In this document: positions 26,830-34,883 of the stretch, one piece after another
Position numbering within the stretch: position 1 is the first letter of the stretch
Layout: the number at the start of each line of letters is the position of its first letter
Source: Gammaproteobacteria bacterium
Lineage (GTDB): Bacteria; Pseudomonadota; Gammaproteobacteria; Pseudomonadales; Pseudohongiellaceae
Length of the DNA: 35,029 bases
Reading direction: 5' to 3'
Assembly: GCA_028818225.1 (NCBI GenBank)
Contig: JAPPOG010000041.1
Coordinates: 1-35,029, forward strand
Position numbers and translations under genes: made by a program
The notes under the pieces: model-generated
The model's database searches: none
Told to the model about the DNA's origin: nothing
What the model saw: the letters and a program-made list of their open reading frames with translations, nothing else

Positions 26830-28269
26830 ATGAAACTTGAACACTTAACCATTTTATTACTCCTGGTTTTTAACTTGATTCCAATTTCTTTTGCGCAAGA
26901 TGACTGTGTCGATGCGTTGGACTGTGAGTCATCTTGGGTAACGTTAACCGAAGTCGAGCAAGAAGCGGTATTTGAATTTGCGGAGGAATACAAAGCCTTC
27001 ATCCATCTTGCGCGAACCGAGTTGAGTTTTGTTAGAGAGGCTATCGCCTTTGCGGAAGAAAATGGATTTGAACCATTGACAACAACAAGCAGCCTTCGTC
27101 CCGGTTCCAGAATCTACGAAGTGAATCGAGATCGAACTATTAGTTTGATGGTTATCGGCGAGGAACCGCTGCAAAATGGATTTCATGTAATTGGTTCCCA
27201 TATCGATTCACCTCGCCTCGATTTGAAGGGCAGGCCGCTCTATGAAGATAGCGAGTTCGCCTTGTTTCAAACCAATTACCATGGCGGACTAAAATACCAT
27301 CAGTGGACTAATCTACCCTTGGCTCTGATGGGGCGGGTAGACAAAAAAGACGGCACGGTCGTAAATGTGACAATCGGCCTGGATGCTGATGATCCAATTT
27401 TTATGATCCCTGAGTTGTCGCCTCATGTTGATCGTAGTCGTAATTCTCAAACCTTGGGTAATTTTATTGAGCCTGAGGACCTAGACCCTGTGGTTGGACA
27501 TATTCCCGACACCATTAATGATGGTGATGTTGTGGATCAGGTGCTCGCTTATCTGGGGGCTGAGTACGGCATTACACGGGCAGACCTGGTTTCGGCTGAA
27601 TTGGCACTGGTCCCTGCAGGAGCGCCCCGTGATATGGGATTCGATCGCGGATTAATCGCTGCCTATGGTCAGGACGATCGGCTCGCTGCTTATATTTCCA
27701 TGCGAGCCGTGGCCGAGATAGCAACTCCACAAAAAACCACAATGGCTTTTCTCGTTGACAATGAAGAAGTTGGTAATCGCAATAATACCGGCGCTCGTTC
27801 CGATCACTTTGCCGACCTTTTGTCGCGATTGTTGTATGCAGAGCTCGGTAACGATTATCGTGAGCCCTTGTTTCGCAGCGCATTGCGAAATACGCGATTT
27901 ATTTCCATTGATGTCAATCCAGGTATAAATCCTATGAATCCAGGTGAATGGGAAACAGGTAATGCGCCCAAGTTAGGGTATGGGGTAAATCTTAAACTCT
28001 ATGGTCAGGGTAATAATGCCAATTCCGAGTTCGTTGCCTGGACCCGTGCCTTGCTTGATGACAGCGGTGTTCCCTGGCAAACCGCAACTTACCGGGTAGG
28101 TAGTGCTGGCGGTGGAACAATTGGTGGAGAGTTCTCGAGACAAAATATTGAAGTCATCGACTTTGGTGTGCCTCTGCTATCCATTCATACGCCTTTTGCG
28201 GTGAGTTCCAAGATAGACGTTTATAATCTTTATCGGGCAGCGTTAGCTTTCTATGGCTTTCAGGAATAG
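26830..28269 (+). CDS. Exported M18-family aminopeptidase
   Basis: A 479-residue zinc aminopeptidase of family M18. Metal-site motifs are present in order: SHIDSP (H124, D126), QDDR (D282, D283), DNEEVGN (E312, E313), SIDVNPG (D361) and SIHTPF (H453). The N-terminus has a clean signal peptide, likely cleaved after Ser-Phe-Ala at residue 22, followed by two close cysteines (C26, C32). Known bacterial and yeast M18 enzymes are usually cytosolic or vacuolar, so an exported form is noteworthy. It probably trims peptides in the periplasm to feed uptake. An AGAGGAAA ribosome site precedes the ATG. It converges with the DoxX gene. Confidence 0.85.
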   Translation: MKLEHLTILLLLVFNLIPISFAQDDCVDALDCESSWVTLTEVEQEAVFEFAEEYKAFIHLARTELSFVREAIAFAEENGFEPLTTTSSLRPGSRIYEVNRDRTISLMVIGEEPLQNGFHVIGSHIDSPRLDLKGRPLYEDSEFALFQTNYHGGLKYHQWTNLPLALMGRVDKKDGTVVNVTIGLDADDPIFMIPELSPHVDRSRNSQTLGNFIEPEDLDPVVGHIPDTINDGDVVDQVLAYLGAEYGITRADLVSAELALVPAGAPRDMGFDRGLIAAYGQDDRLAAYISMRAVAEIATPQKTTMAFLVDNEEVGNRNNTGARSDHFADLLSRLLYAELGNDYREPLFRSALRNTRFISIDVNPGINPMNPGEWETGNAPKLGYGVNLKLYGQGNNANSEFVAWTRALLDDSGVPWQTATYRVGSAGGGTIGGEFSRQNIEVIDFGVPLLSIHTPFAVSSKIDVYNLYRAALAFYGFQE

Positions 28270-28281
28270 GAGTAGCTGATT

Positions 28282-28785
28282 CTAAAAGCCAGCGTCTTCT
28301 ATTTTCTTTTTTTGCTTTTCTTGTCTGCGTAGTTCGAAAAAATTATCCAGGCTGATTTCTCCTGGTCCAACGCAAAACATAATGAGGAAAGCAAAGAAGT
28401 ATAGTGAGGCCAGTTCGCCGCCATTGAGAGTTGGAAACCAGGCGAGATGCATAATAAGGTAGGCCATGAGCATTTCCAGGATCGCGATCAGGGCTGCAAT
28501 ATGTGTCCAGAGGCCGATGATGATCAGGGCGCCCACGATGAGCTCGATGCAGCCCGCGAGATAGAGGGCGTTGATATCGAGAGGCATGGGAAATGAAACG
28601 AGATTTTCTATGTTTATAGTAGTCATCCCACTGGCCTGAAATCGCTGAGGATTTTCTCCAAACAGCTTGTCATAGCCATGGGTTGCAAACATGGCTGCAA
28701 CAGTTGTTCTAAACAATAGCCAGGCTAAATTTCGAGTACCTGCTCCCATTCTGCCTAGCAGGTTATTAATCGTATAAATCATCAC
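28282..28785 (-). CDS. DoxX-family membrane protein
   Basis: A 167-residue inner-membrane protein with four predicted helices (about residues 17-37, 70-95, 98-118, 125-145). FRTTVAAMFATHGYDKLFG at the start and the GCIELIVGALIIIGLWT segment are typical of the DoxX/DoxD group, some members of which act in thiosulfate or quinone-linked redox chemistry; many have no known role. Divergent from the amidotransferase gene, convergent with the aminopeptidase, ending 12 bases from it. Confidence 0.8.
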   Translation of the reverse strand: MMIYTINNLLGRMGAGTRNLAWLLFRTTVAAMFATHGYDKLFGENPQRFQASGMTTINIENLVSFPMPLDINALYLAGCIELIVGALIIIGLWTHIAALIAILEMLMAYLIMHLAWFPTLNGGELASLYFFAFLIMFCVGPGEISLDNFFELRRQEKQKKKIEDAGF

Positions 28786-28850
28786 AGCTATGCCAGGTTT
28801 TCACTGGTATCATCTTCATTGTAATAGATTGGAAAAGCAAGATTGTATTA

Positions 28851-29573
28851 ATGGGCAAGCCGATTCTTATTATCAAAACTGGCAATACCATCGCTAGTCT
28901 CCTTAATCAAGGTGAGGACTTTGAAGACTGGTTTATCGCCCAGTCCCAATTTCCTGCTGATAATTTTGTAGTTAAGTCATTGCATCTTGATGAAGAGCTT
29001 GATGAACTGAATAGTATCGCCGGTATCATCATTACGGGATCCGCGGCCTATGTGACCGATGAGGAAGCCTGGAATTTTGTCGGAGCAGACTATGTCCGTA
29101 AGGCGCATAAATTGGGAATTCCAATCCTGGGGGTGTGTTATGGTCATCAGCTCGTTGCCTGGGCATTTGGTGGCGAAGTCGACTTCCAATCCGGTGGCAG
29201 GGAAATTGGAACGGTAGCAATCGAGCTTACTGCAGCGGCAAAGAAAGACCCATTGTTTGCAGGCATACCGGATGAGTTTTATGCCCAGCTTTCTCATCAA
29301 CAATCAGTGACAGGTCTACCAGTGAATGCTGTTCGACTGGCAACCAATCAGTTTGAGCCTAATCAGGCCTTTCGACTTGGATCAACTACCTGGGGAATTC
29401 AGTTTCATCCTGAATTCACCGCCCGGATAATCAGGGAATATATCCTTGCCAGACAGGATGCGATACTTGGTGAGGGACTCGACGCAGGGCAATTACTGGC
29501 GGACATTCATGACACGCCCTATAGTGTTGCAGTGCTGCAAAAATTCTGCCGCCTGGTGTTTGAAAATGTATAG
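28851..29573 (+). CDS. GMP-synthase-like class I glutamine amidotransferase
   Basis: A 240-residue stand-alone class I amidotransferase domain. The catalytic triad is visible: nucleophile C96 in GVCYGHQL, H186 and E188 in GIQFHPEF. There is no ATP-pyrophosphatase domain, so it is not GuaA itself; relatives hydrolyse gamma-glutamyl compounds or partner with unknown synthetases. Single gene, 65 bases from the divergent DoxX gene; the substrate is not predictable. Confidence 0.85.
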   Translation: MGKPILIIKTGNTIASLLNQGEDFEDWFIAQSQFPADNFVVKSLHLDEELDELNSIAGIIITGSAAYVTDEEAWNFVGADYVRKAHKLGIPILGVCYGHQLVAWAFGGEVDFQSGGREIGTVAIELTAAAKKDPLFAGIPDEFYAQLSHQQSVTGLPVNAVRLATNQFEPNQAFRLGSTTWGIQFHPEFTARIIREYILARQDAILGEGLDAGQLLADIHDTPYSVAVLQKFCRLVFENV

Positions 29574-29583
29574 CTTTCTTACA

Positions 29584-30288
29584 TTAACCGCCAGCTGCTT
29601 CAAATTCTTCATTTACAACTTCAATAATTCGGGCCCTGCTGGGATTGCTTAATTGTCTGCCATTCACGAAAACTGCAGGAGTCGATCGAACGCCGGCTGA
29701 ATTTCCACCACGCTGGTCGTTGCGAACCTTGCTGACTACTTCATCAGTGTTCATATCGGCATGAAGTTGCTCGACATCCAGATTTAATTCCAGCGCATAG
29801 CTGTCGAATTCCCCATCCACATCAGACATTGCAGACCAGATACTTTGGGTCGCAAACAGGTAGTCATGCATTTCCCAAAATCTGTCCTGTTTACTGGCCG
29901 CTTCAGCATAAAGAGAAGCAGTCCAGGAATGGGGATGAGTGGTAGTGATCGGATAATGCCTAAAAATTAAATGGGCTTTGTCGCTAATATTTGGCCACGC
30001 CTGGCTCATGGTTTGATGTTCTGAGGCGCACGCAGGGCATTGAAAATCAGCGTAGACCACAATTGTAACCGGATTCTCAACAGTCCCCCGAATGTGATCA
30101 TTATCTGCAACTTCTATTGGTGAATAAGTAGGCCCTTGGGTAAACAGCGTGTAAAGGACAAACAAGACCAGCAAAGGCCCAATACCAAAGGAAAACACTT
30201 TTAAAGCTGTCTTCTTGGTGTGCTCGCGCTGCTTTGCAGCCTGTTGCTTCTGCTCTTTAATTTTTCTTTGTTGCTCTCTCTTACTCAT
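29584..30288 (-). CDS. Membrane-anchored DsbA-like thioredoxin
   Basis: A 234-residue thioredoxin-fold oxidoreductase. A very basic N-terminus (KREQQRKIKEQKQQ) is followed by a membrane helix (about 31-50) acting as an uncleaved signal anchor, then a periplasmic DsbA/DSBA_2 domain with active site C84-P-A-C87 and the cis-proline loop STPAVFVNG near 206. CPAC suggests a thiol oxidase or reductase other than classical DsbA (CPHC). It converges with the amidotransferase gene, ten bases apart. Confidence 0.85.
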   Translation of the reverse strand: MSKREQQRKIKEQKQQAAKQREHTKKTALKVFSFGIGPLLVLFVLYTLFTQGPTYSPIEVADNDHIRGTVENPVTIVVYADFQCPACASEHQTMSQAWPNISDKAHLIFRHYPITTTHPHSWTASLYAEAASKQDRFWEMHDYLFATQSIWSAMSDVDGEFDSYALELNLDVEQLHADMNTDEVVSKVRNDQRGGNSAGVRSTPAVFVNGRQLSNPSRARIIEVVNEEFEAAGG

Positions 30289-30370
30289 AGCAAATTCGTA
30301 CTCATCCTGCTCAAGTCAAATTGATTGGGCTCCTGTATAGCCTTGGGATAATACTACAAAAAGGGGTAAG

Positions 30371-30409
30371 CAGGCAGGCCAGTTCTTGTTGCCATAGCTG
30401 CCTGTTTTT
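30371..30409 (+). terminator. Terminator-like hairpin, plus orientation
   Basis: CAGGCAG (30371-30377) pairs with CTGCCTG (30398-30404) and is followed by TTTTT (30405-30409). It lies about 20 bases downstream of the minus-strand DUF3307 gene, yet the T-run is on the plus side; on the minus side the run (CCCCTTTTT) is displaced about eight bases. It may act in both directions. No plus-strand gene ends just before it. Confidence 0.5.
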
Positions 30410-30427
30410 ACCTGTCCCTAAGGGAAC

Positions 30428-30763
30428 TTAAAGTACCAGGGCATAGGCTATCTTGCAGCCGATATGTATACCCTGATCCTGGTGCATACCAATCCAGCCT
30501 TCGCACTTGGCAAAGTCTGTTATCCAGTGAATGAAGGTTTCGATAAGGCCTAAAAGTAGACTGCCGGTAATTAAGTAAACGACTCCACCATGAACCAGGG
30601 AGTGAGCGGAAAGCCAATACCACCATACGGGAAAGAGGCTGTGCTCTTTGTCATGTATTTTATCATTGCGGTTTTTACCATAGCCCATGGCGTCTGGCTG
30701 TAGCACGAAATCGGCCAAGGCATGGCCAAAAACCAGCATGAACAGATTTTCAACTAGTGGCAT
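30428..30763 (-). CDS. Small DUF3307-type membrane protein
   Basis: A 111-residue hydrophobic protein with three probable helices and conserved polar residues: GHALADFVLQ near 13-22, SAHSLVHGG near 52-60 and HWITDFAKCEGW near 79-90. This pattern matches the DUF3307 family of unknown function; the spaced His/Asp residues inside helices hint at metal or proton chemistry, which is speculation. A GGAGAAG ribosome site supports the start. It has no close co-oriented neighbour within 800 bases upstream. Confidence 0.65.
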   Translation of the reverse strand: MPLVENLFMLVFGHALADFVLQPDAMGYGKNRNDKIHDKEHSLFPVWWYWLSAHSLVHGGVVYLITGSLLLGLIETFIHWITDFAKCEGWIGMHQDQGIHIGCKIAYALVL

Positions 30764-31030
30764 TTAATTCTTCTCCAGCAAGTCACGTATTCCACTTTGC
30801 GCGACTGTCTTGTGAGCAATTGTTTGTCAATCCTGAAAATCAGGTAATTGCGGTTAAGTCTTGCGAGCTAACAATGATAATTACTGAATGATCTTAATCA
30901 CAATGGGTGCCAATCGAAGCTATTCTATTACCATTTTGCTAGCTAATTCACACTATAGTGCCAAGTTAGCCCTATTTTATCCCATAGCATCAGGCTATCA
31001 CTAATAAGCCATTGAAATTATTAATTTTTG
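30764..31030. other. Non-coding stretch upstream of the DUF3307 gene
   Basis: About 270 AT-rich bases presumably containing the DUF3307 promoter. The one ordered element is a perfect 10-bp palindrome, CACTATAGTG at 30951-30960. There is also a half Fur-like AATGATAAT at about 30874. No gene or RNA is recognisable. Confidence 0.35.
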
Positions 31031-31031
31031 T

Positions 31032-31060
31032 AAAAAAACCTACACTGTAAAAAGTGTGGG
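31032..31060 (-). terminator. Strong minus-strand terminator of an unidentified transcript
   Basis: An 8-pair stem (one G-T pair), CCTACACT (31039-31046) with AGTGTGGG (31053-31060), six-base loop; on the minus strand it is followed by seven T (31032-31038). The nearest recognised minus-strand gene upstream, xseA, ends 597 bases away. Confidence 0.8.
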
Positions 31061-31656
31061 AATTGGTCAAAATATAACCTTTACTGACCAAATTTGACAC
31101 AAGAAATGCAGGCCAGGTTTGGGGTCAGTCAGCTCCAGCTTGCGCTACCATTTTTTGATCGATGCAACTCTGGTCTGAACTGACCAGGCTTAGGTGCGGC
31201 AGACATGCTACTGCTGCCACTATCTGGCCGCACCATGGTCACGGATTCAACTGGCAAGCAGGGGGGTGGAAAGCAACCAATTGGCGTTACCGACTGTTTA
31301 GCATTAATCGGGCTTTTACGCGTTCCAATCCAACAAAGTCTCGATAAGTCTTGATACTCTTCCGCTAAAAAGGAAGTTGGCTGCCGCATAAGGCTTGCGC
31401 AATATATTCCGGGCTGTCTGGGGAGACTGGATTGCCGGGATTTTTTCGACTCCTTGCTTGTGCGTTATCGACAAATAAAATGTTTATGGAGTCTGTGCTG
31501 ATGGTTCAATCGGTAAGATTTGGGATGTTGTTAATCGCTGTATACCCCATCATTGATTCCCCGTCGGTTTATTCCTCTGATACGAGGGGCTGTCAGTCGA
31601 ATATGCCAGGCGAGATTGGGGGTAAGCTCTAGAGTTGCAGTCGGTATACAGGCTTT
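31061..31656. other. Unassigned 600-base interval with short open frames
   Basis: No recognisable gene. On the minus strand a frame of 86 codons (31129-31389, ATG start) is open and lies 70 bases before the strong terminator at 31032-31060. It is rich in Ser, Pro, Arg and Lys, lacks a ribosome site, and does not look like a folded protein. Two plus-strand frames overlap it (31162-31347, and 31205-31354, the latter reading LLLPLSGRTMVTDSTGKQ near its start). Three open frames in the same 150 bases more likely reflect composition, a decayed gene or a structured RNA than a real protein. No tRNA, tmRNA, RNase P, 6S or 4.5S signature was seen. Confidence 0.35.
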
Positions 31657-33042
31657 CTATTTTTCCTCCTCCTTAATCGTCTCGATAGTCGAAGTGATAC
31701 TTCCTTTAGCGAGACGTGAGGTAATCATGCTCCCAATTTTTAGCTCTTTGCTTGAACGGATGACCTGACCATTTTCATCGTAAGTGATGCTATAACCTCT
31801 GGCCAGTGTACTGAGTGGGCTTATGGCAGACAAACTGCGGCTAAGCTCTGCCAATTGGCCATGAGTTTGGTTTAACGCATTGCCAACAGCTTGCATGATG
31901 TCTTTGCTGGTTTTGCCAAGTTGTACCAGTTGCAGCCTGATTCGGTTAAGCGGTGAATTAGCTACCATGCCCTGTCTGAGTCGTCTTAGCTCACCTTTTT
32001 GTAAAGCAATTTGATTTTTGATGGCGACCTGCATCTGGTTTTCCAGGCGATCGAGATTTTGCGCATGTTCCTGTAAGCGTCTGTCGGGTCTCTTTAATTG
32101 TTTCGCTAACCACATTAAATCCTGCCTGGCCTGTTTCAGGATAGAACTGAGTTTGCTGCGAATAGCGGCTTTATAGGCGGCGCAGGTTTCTTGGTATTCG
32201 TCCTGATCGGGACTCATCTGCTCCGCTGCCGCAGAGGGTGTGGGAGCCCTCAGGTCGGCAACAAAATCGGCGATAGTAAAATCTATTTCGTGCCCAACTG
32301 CGCTGGTAATGGGTAATTCGCTGGCAAAAATCGCACGAGCAACCCGTTCTTCATTAAAAGCCTGCAGGTCTTCCAGTGAGCCTCCACCTCTACCCACGAT
32401 AAGTGCTTCGAGGCCAAGCTTTGCTCGATGTTTGTTGGCCAGTTCGATTGCTCGGGCGATTTCCTCCGGTGCATCGGCGCCCTGCACGGTTACTGGTAAC
32501 AGGGTGATCCTGGTCGCCGGGAAACGTCGATTAAAAACCGACAGGATGTCTTGAATGGCCGCACCGGTGGCAGAGGTAATCACCCCAACATGGTTATAGT
32601 AAGAGTAAATATCCTGCTTATGCTCCTCATCGAATAAACCTTCGGCCTGGAGTTTCGCTTTGAGTTCTTCGAATGCCCGCCGCAGGGCGCCATCACCGGC
32701 TTCTTCCATTGAGTCTGCAATCAGCTGATAGTCACCGCGATTTTCGTAAATACTCAATTTGCCGCGAATGATTACCTGGTTCCCGTTCTGTGGTTTAAAG
32801 CGAACGAAACGATTACGCCCGGAAAACATGGCGCAACGCACTTGTGACTTCTTGTCTTTCAGGGTCAGGTACCAATGACCAGAGGCAGGTGTGGCTAAAT
32901 TGGAAATTTCCCCTTCAACGACGACTGCCGGGAAATTGCTTTCCAGTAACCCTCTCGCCATCTTGTTCAGGCTACTTACTGAGAGAACGGCTTCCTGTTG
33001 ATGGGATTTATCTGGGGACATTTCTGCATTAAACGATACCAT
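31657..33042 (-). CDS. xseA: Exodeoxyribonuclease VII large subunit
   Basis: A 461-residue large subunit of the single-strand-specific exonuclease VII. An OB-fold DNA-binding domain covers about residues 20-115 (LSVSSLNKMARGLLE, VEGEISNL), then the catalytic domain with GVITSATGAAIQDI, LIVGRGGGSLEDL and AVGHEIDFTIADFVADLRAPTPSAAAE, a long coiled-coil region (about 270-400) and the C-terminal LARGYSITYDENG segment. An internal ATG at residue 8 is an alternative start; neither has a strong ribosome site. The small subunit gene xseB is not in the window. The gene is followed by 600 bases without another clear gene. Confidence 0.96.
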   Translation of the reverse strand: MVSFNAEMSPDKSHQQEAVLSVSSLNKMARGLLESNFPAVVVEGEISNLATPASGHWYLTLKDKKSQVRCAMFSGRNRFVRFKPQNGNQVIIRGKLSIYENRGDYQLIADSMEEAGDGALRRAFEELKAKLQAEGLFDEEHKQDIYSYYNHVGVITSATGAAIQDILSVFNRRFPATRITLLPVTVQGADAPEEIARAIELANKHRAKLGLEALIVGRGGGSLEDLQAFNEERVARAIFASELPITSAVGHEIDFTIADFVADLRAPTPSAAAEQMSPDQDEYQETCAAYKAAIRSKLSSILKQARQDLMWLAKQLKRPDRRLQEHAQNLDRLENQMQVAIKNQIALQKGELRRLRQGMVANSPLNRIRLQLVQLGKTSKDIMQAVGNALNQTHGQLAELSRSLSAISPLSTLARGYSITYDENGQVIRSSKELKIGSMITSRLAKGSITSTIETIKEEEK

Positions 33043-33109
33043 GAGGTAAGTCTACCCCATGGCATCGGTTTTCGATAATTCCTCTCTCAGGTGAGAGAAG
33101 TTTCAATGG

Positions 33110-33526
33110 CTATGGACTTACAGCGACTTGGCCCAGCTTGGTAAAGGTTTCAGAATTCCTGAGTGTGCCGTCGACATCGAAGCTGGTTACCTCAACTCTT
33201 TTTCCGGCGGGCCCGAAGGGGAAAGTCAATTTAACAAACGCTGAGGTACCGCTATTGGTGATCAGGCCACCGGTGATCGCGCGTTTCTTGGAGATGGCTA
33301 ATGCGCTCCATTCGCAGGCGCCGTCCCCCGATGACTCCAGTTCAAATACCTCATCTCTATATTTGTGAGGTTCATCGATACTTTTTACTACTAGCGTACA
33401 AACGCCAGCATCGCGGCCATCACCTGAGGACTGGTAAGTACCATCGATGAGGGAGTCAGCAAAGGAGTTGTAAGCTGCCAGGACAACTACTAAGGTAAAA
33501 CTACTAAACAGGGATTTCTTAGTCAT
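33110..33526 (-). CDS. Small secreted protein of unknown function
   Basis: Not recognised. A 138-residue protein with a signal peptide likely cleaved after Ser-Phe-Ala (residue 23), a good AAAGGTG ribosome site and two cysteines (C43, C71) suitable for one periplasmic disulfide. The mature part is short beta-rich sequence (DGTYQSSGDG, CTLVVKS, VEVTSFDVDG) with no known catalytic motif, so a small beta-barrel or sandwich is plausible. It is 67 bases upstream of xseA in the same direction. Confidence 0.6.
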   Translation of the reverse strand: MTKKSLFSSFTLVVVLAAYNSFADSLIDGTYQSSGDGRDAGVCTLVVKSIDEPHKYRDEVFELESSGDGACEWSALAISKKRAITGGLITNSGTSAFVKLTFPFGPAGKRVEVTSFDVDGTLRNSETFTKLGQVAVSP

Positions 33527-33653
33527 ATCGCACCTTTAAGATTTACCTGAAAAATGAGTCCATCCGGATAAATTTCTGTTCATGCTAGAAAGGAATTGAG
33601 CGGGGGGACTTGACCTGTATCAAACCCAGTGCGGTTTTCACTGAATGAGTAGC

Positions 33654-34883
33654 TTACGAGTATTTTGCGATCAAGGCAGAAGTGGCGACATTGGCTGTTA
33701 CATTTGCCATGGTTAAAAACATATCGACTATGAGATCGATCGCTATCAGTATGCCTATGCCTTCAATGGGCAATCCGAGGGAGATGTAGACAGGTGCCAT
33801 GATCAGCAAACCACCACTTGGAATTCCGGGTGAATAGAAGCTGAGCAAGCCAATGGCAAGGGCAATAACGAATAATTCGAATAGGTTCAAATCGATACCG
33901 TATAGACTTGCGACAAAATAAGTGCCAGCGGTACGCGCTAACGGCGAAGCGTACTTGAAGAGGGTCACAGCAATAGGTAATACAATCCCGGTAACGCGTT
34001 CGGGAATTTCGAGTATGGCAGCGGCTGCGTATGTTGCAGGAAGTGCTGCCAGGGAAGAGCGTGTGCTAAAGCCGATGGCCTGCGCTGGTGCGACTGAGCG
34101 GGCAAATTTTCGCAGAGGAATGTCTGTCAGTGATGCTACTAGAGGATAAAGAAGTGCCATCATGATGAAGATAAGTGTGCAAACAATTGCGATAAATGAG
34201 CCAAGTGCTGTGATCGCTGAAAAACCGAGAGTTGCGGCGATGGGAAATACCAGTGCGAAAATACCGATAGGTGCCAGCATCATAATCCAGGCAATCAGTA
34301 CGAACATTGCTGACTTTATGGCGCTAAAAAAGGCGACGATATGCACGCGTTGGTGTTCATCAATTCGTAGCAAAGCCAGCGCAAACAGGCCGGTAAAAAT
34401 CAGCAATGGCAATATGGCGCCATTTACAGCGGCGGCAAATGGATTGTTGGGTATCAAAGAGATAAACCATTCGCTAAATGGTGGGAGCTCGTTGGCACGC
34501 GATGGATCGTAGCCAGTAGATTCCAGTAGTGATGAACTGGCGGCAGGATCAATCTGCAAAAAGCTCAGAAGGGGAGGTACAGCGACAAAAGCAAACATCG
34601 AGGAGCACAGTATGAATAGTACGAACAGGCCAATAGTTTTACCTCCTAGTTGCGCCACGACCGTGCCACCTCCTGCACCAGCAATAGATGTAATCAGTAA
34701 TGCCATTAACAGGGGAATAACAACCATGCGAATGGCATTTACCCAGAGCGCGCCGATCGGAGCTATTACTTCAGGCAGGAAAGCCAGCGAATCTCCTTCA
34801 AAGGTGGAAAAGGCAACCCCCAGCACCAATCCGAGAGAAAGGCCAATCAATATTCTAATTGAGCTCGATAGTGTTACTTGCAC
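33654..34883 (-). CDS. Divergent SLC1-fold (DAACS) symporter
   Basis: A 409-residue membrane protein of the dicarboxylate/amino-acid:cation symporter fold, with about eight helices plus two re-entrant hairpins. HP1 is FSTRSSLAALPAT (272-284), HP2 is near YSPGIPSGGLL (350-360), and TM8 is DLIVDMFLTMANVTAN (383-398). Compared with archaeal GltPh, TM8 keeps the D390, D394, T398 and N401 equivalents but has Leu390 in place of R397 and Asn398 in place of D405, and the TM7 NMDGT motif is replaced by IAVTL. The usual acidic-substrate and sodium ligands are therefore partly lost, so substrate and coupling ion may differ from glutamate carriers. The start is a GTG directly abutting the stop of the upstream gene. 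Confidence 0.85.
   Translation of the reverse strand: MQVTLSSSIRILIGLSLGLVLGVAFSTFEGDSLAFLPEVIAPIGALWVNAIRMVVIPLLMALLITSIAGAGGGTVVAQLGGKTIGLFVLFILCSSMFAFVAVPPLLSFLQIDPAASSSLLESTGYDPSRANELPPFSEWFISLIPNNPFAAAVNGAILPLLIFTGLFALALLRIDEHQRVHIVAFFSAIKSAMFVLIAWIMMLAPIGIFALVFPIAATLGFSAITALGSFIAIVCTLIFIMMALLYPLVASLTDIPLRKFARSVAPAQAIGFSTRSSLAALPATYAAAAILEIPERVTGIVLPIAVTLFKYASPLARTAGTYFVASLYGIDLNLFELFVIALAIGLLSFYSPGIPSGGLLIMAPVYISLGLPIEGIGILIAIDLIVDMFLTMANVTANVATSALIAKYS

Noticed and set aside
28851..29573. Amidotransferase gene as guaA
   Set aside because: It lacks the ATP-pyrophosphatase and dimerisation domains and is less than half the length of GMP synthase.
30764..31656. Stable RNA gene (tRNA, tmRNA, RNase P RNA, 6S, 4.5S) in the long gene-free interval
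   Set aside because: None of the conserved core sequences of these RNAs could be found on either strand by eye.
33083..33098. TCTCTC-AGGT-GAGAGA hairpin between xseA and the small secreted gene
   Set aside because: Six-pair stem without a T-run on either strand.
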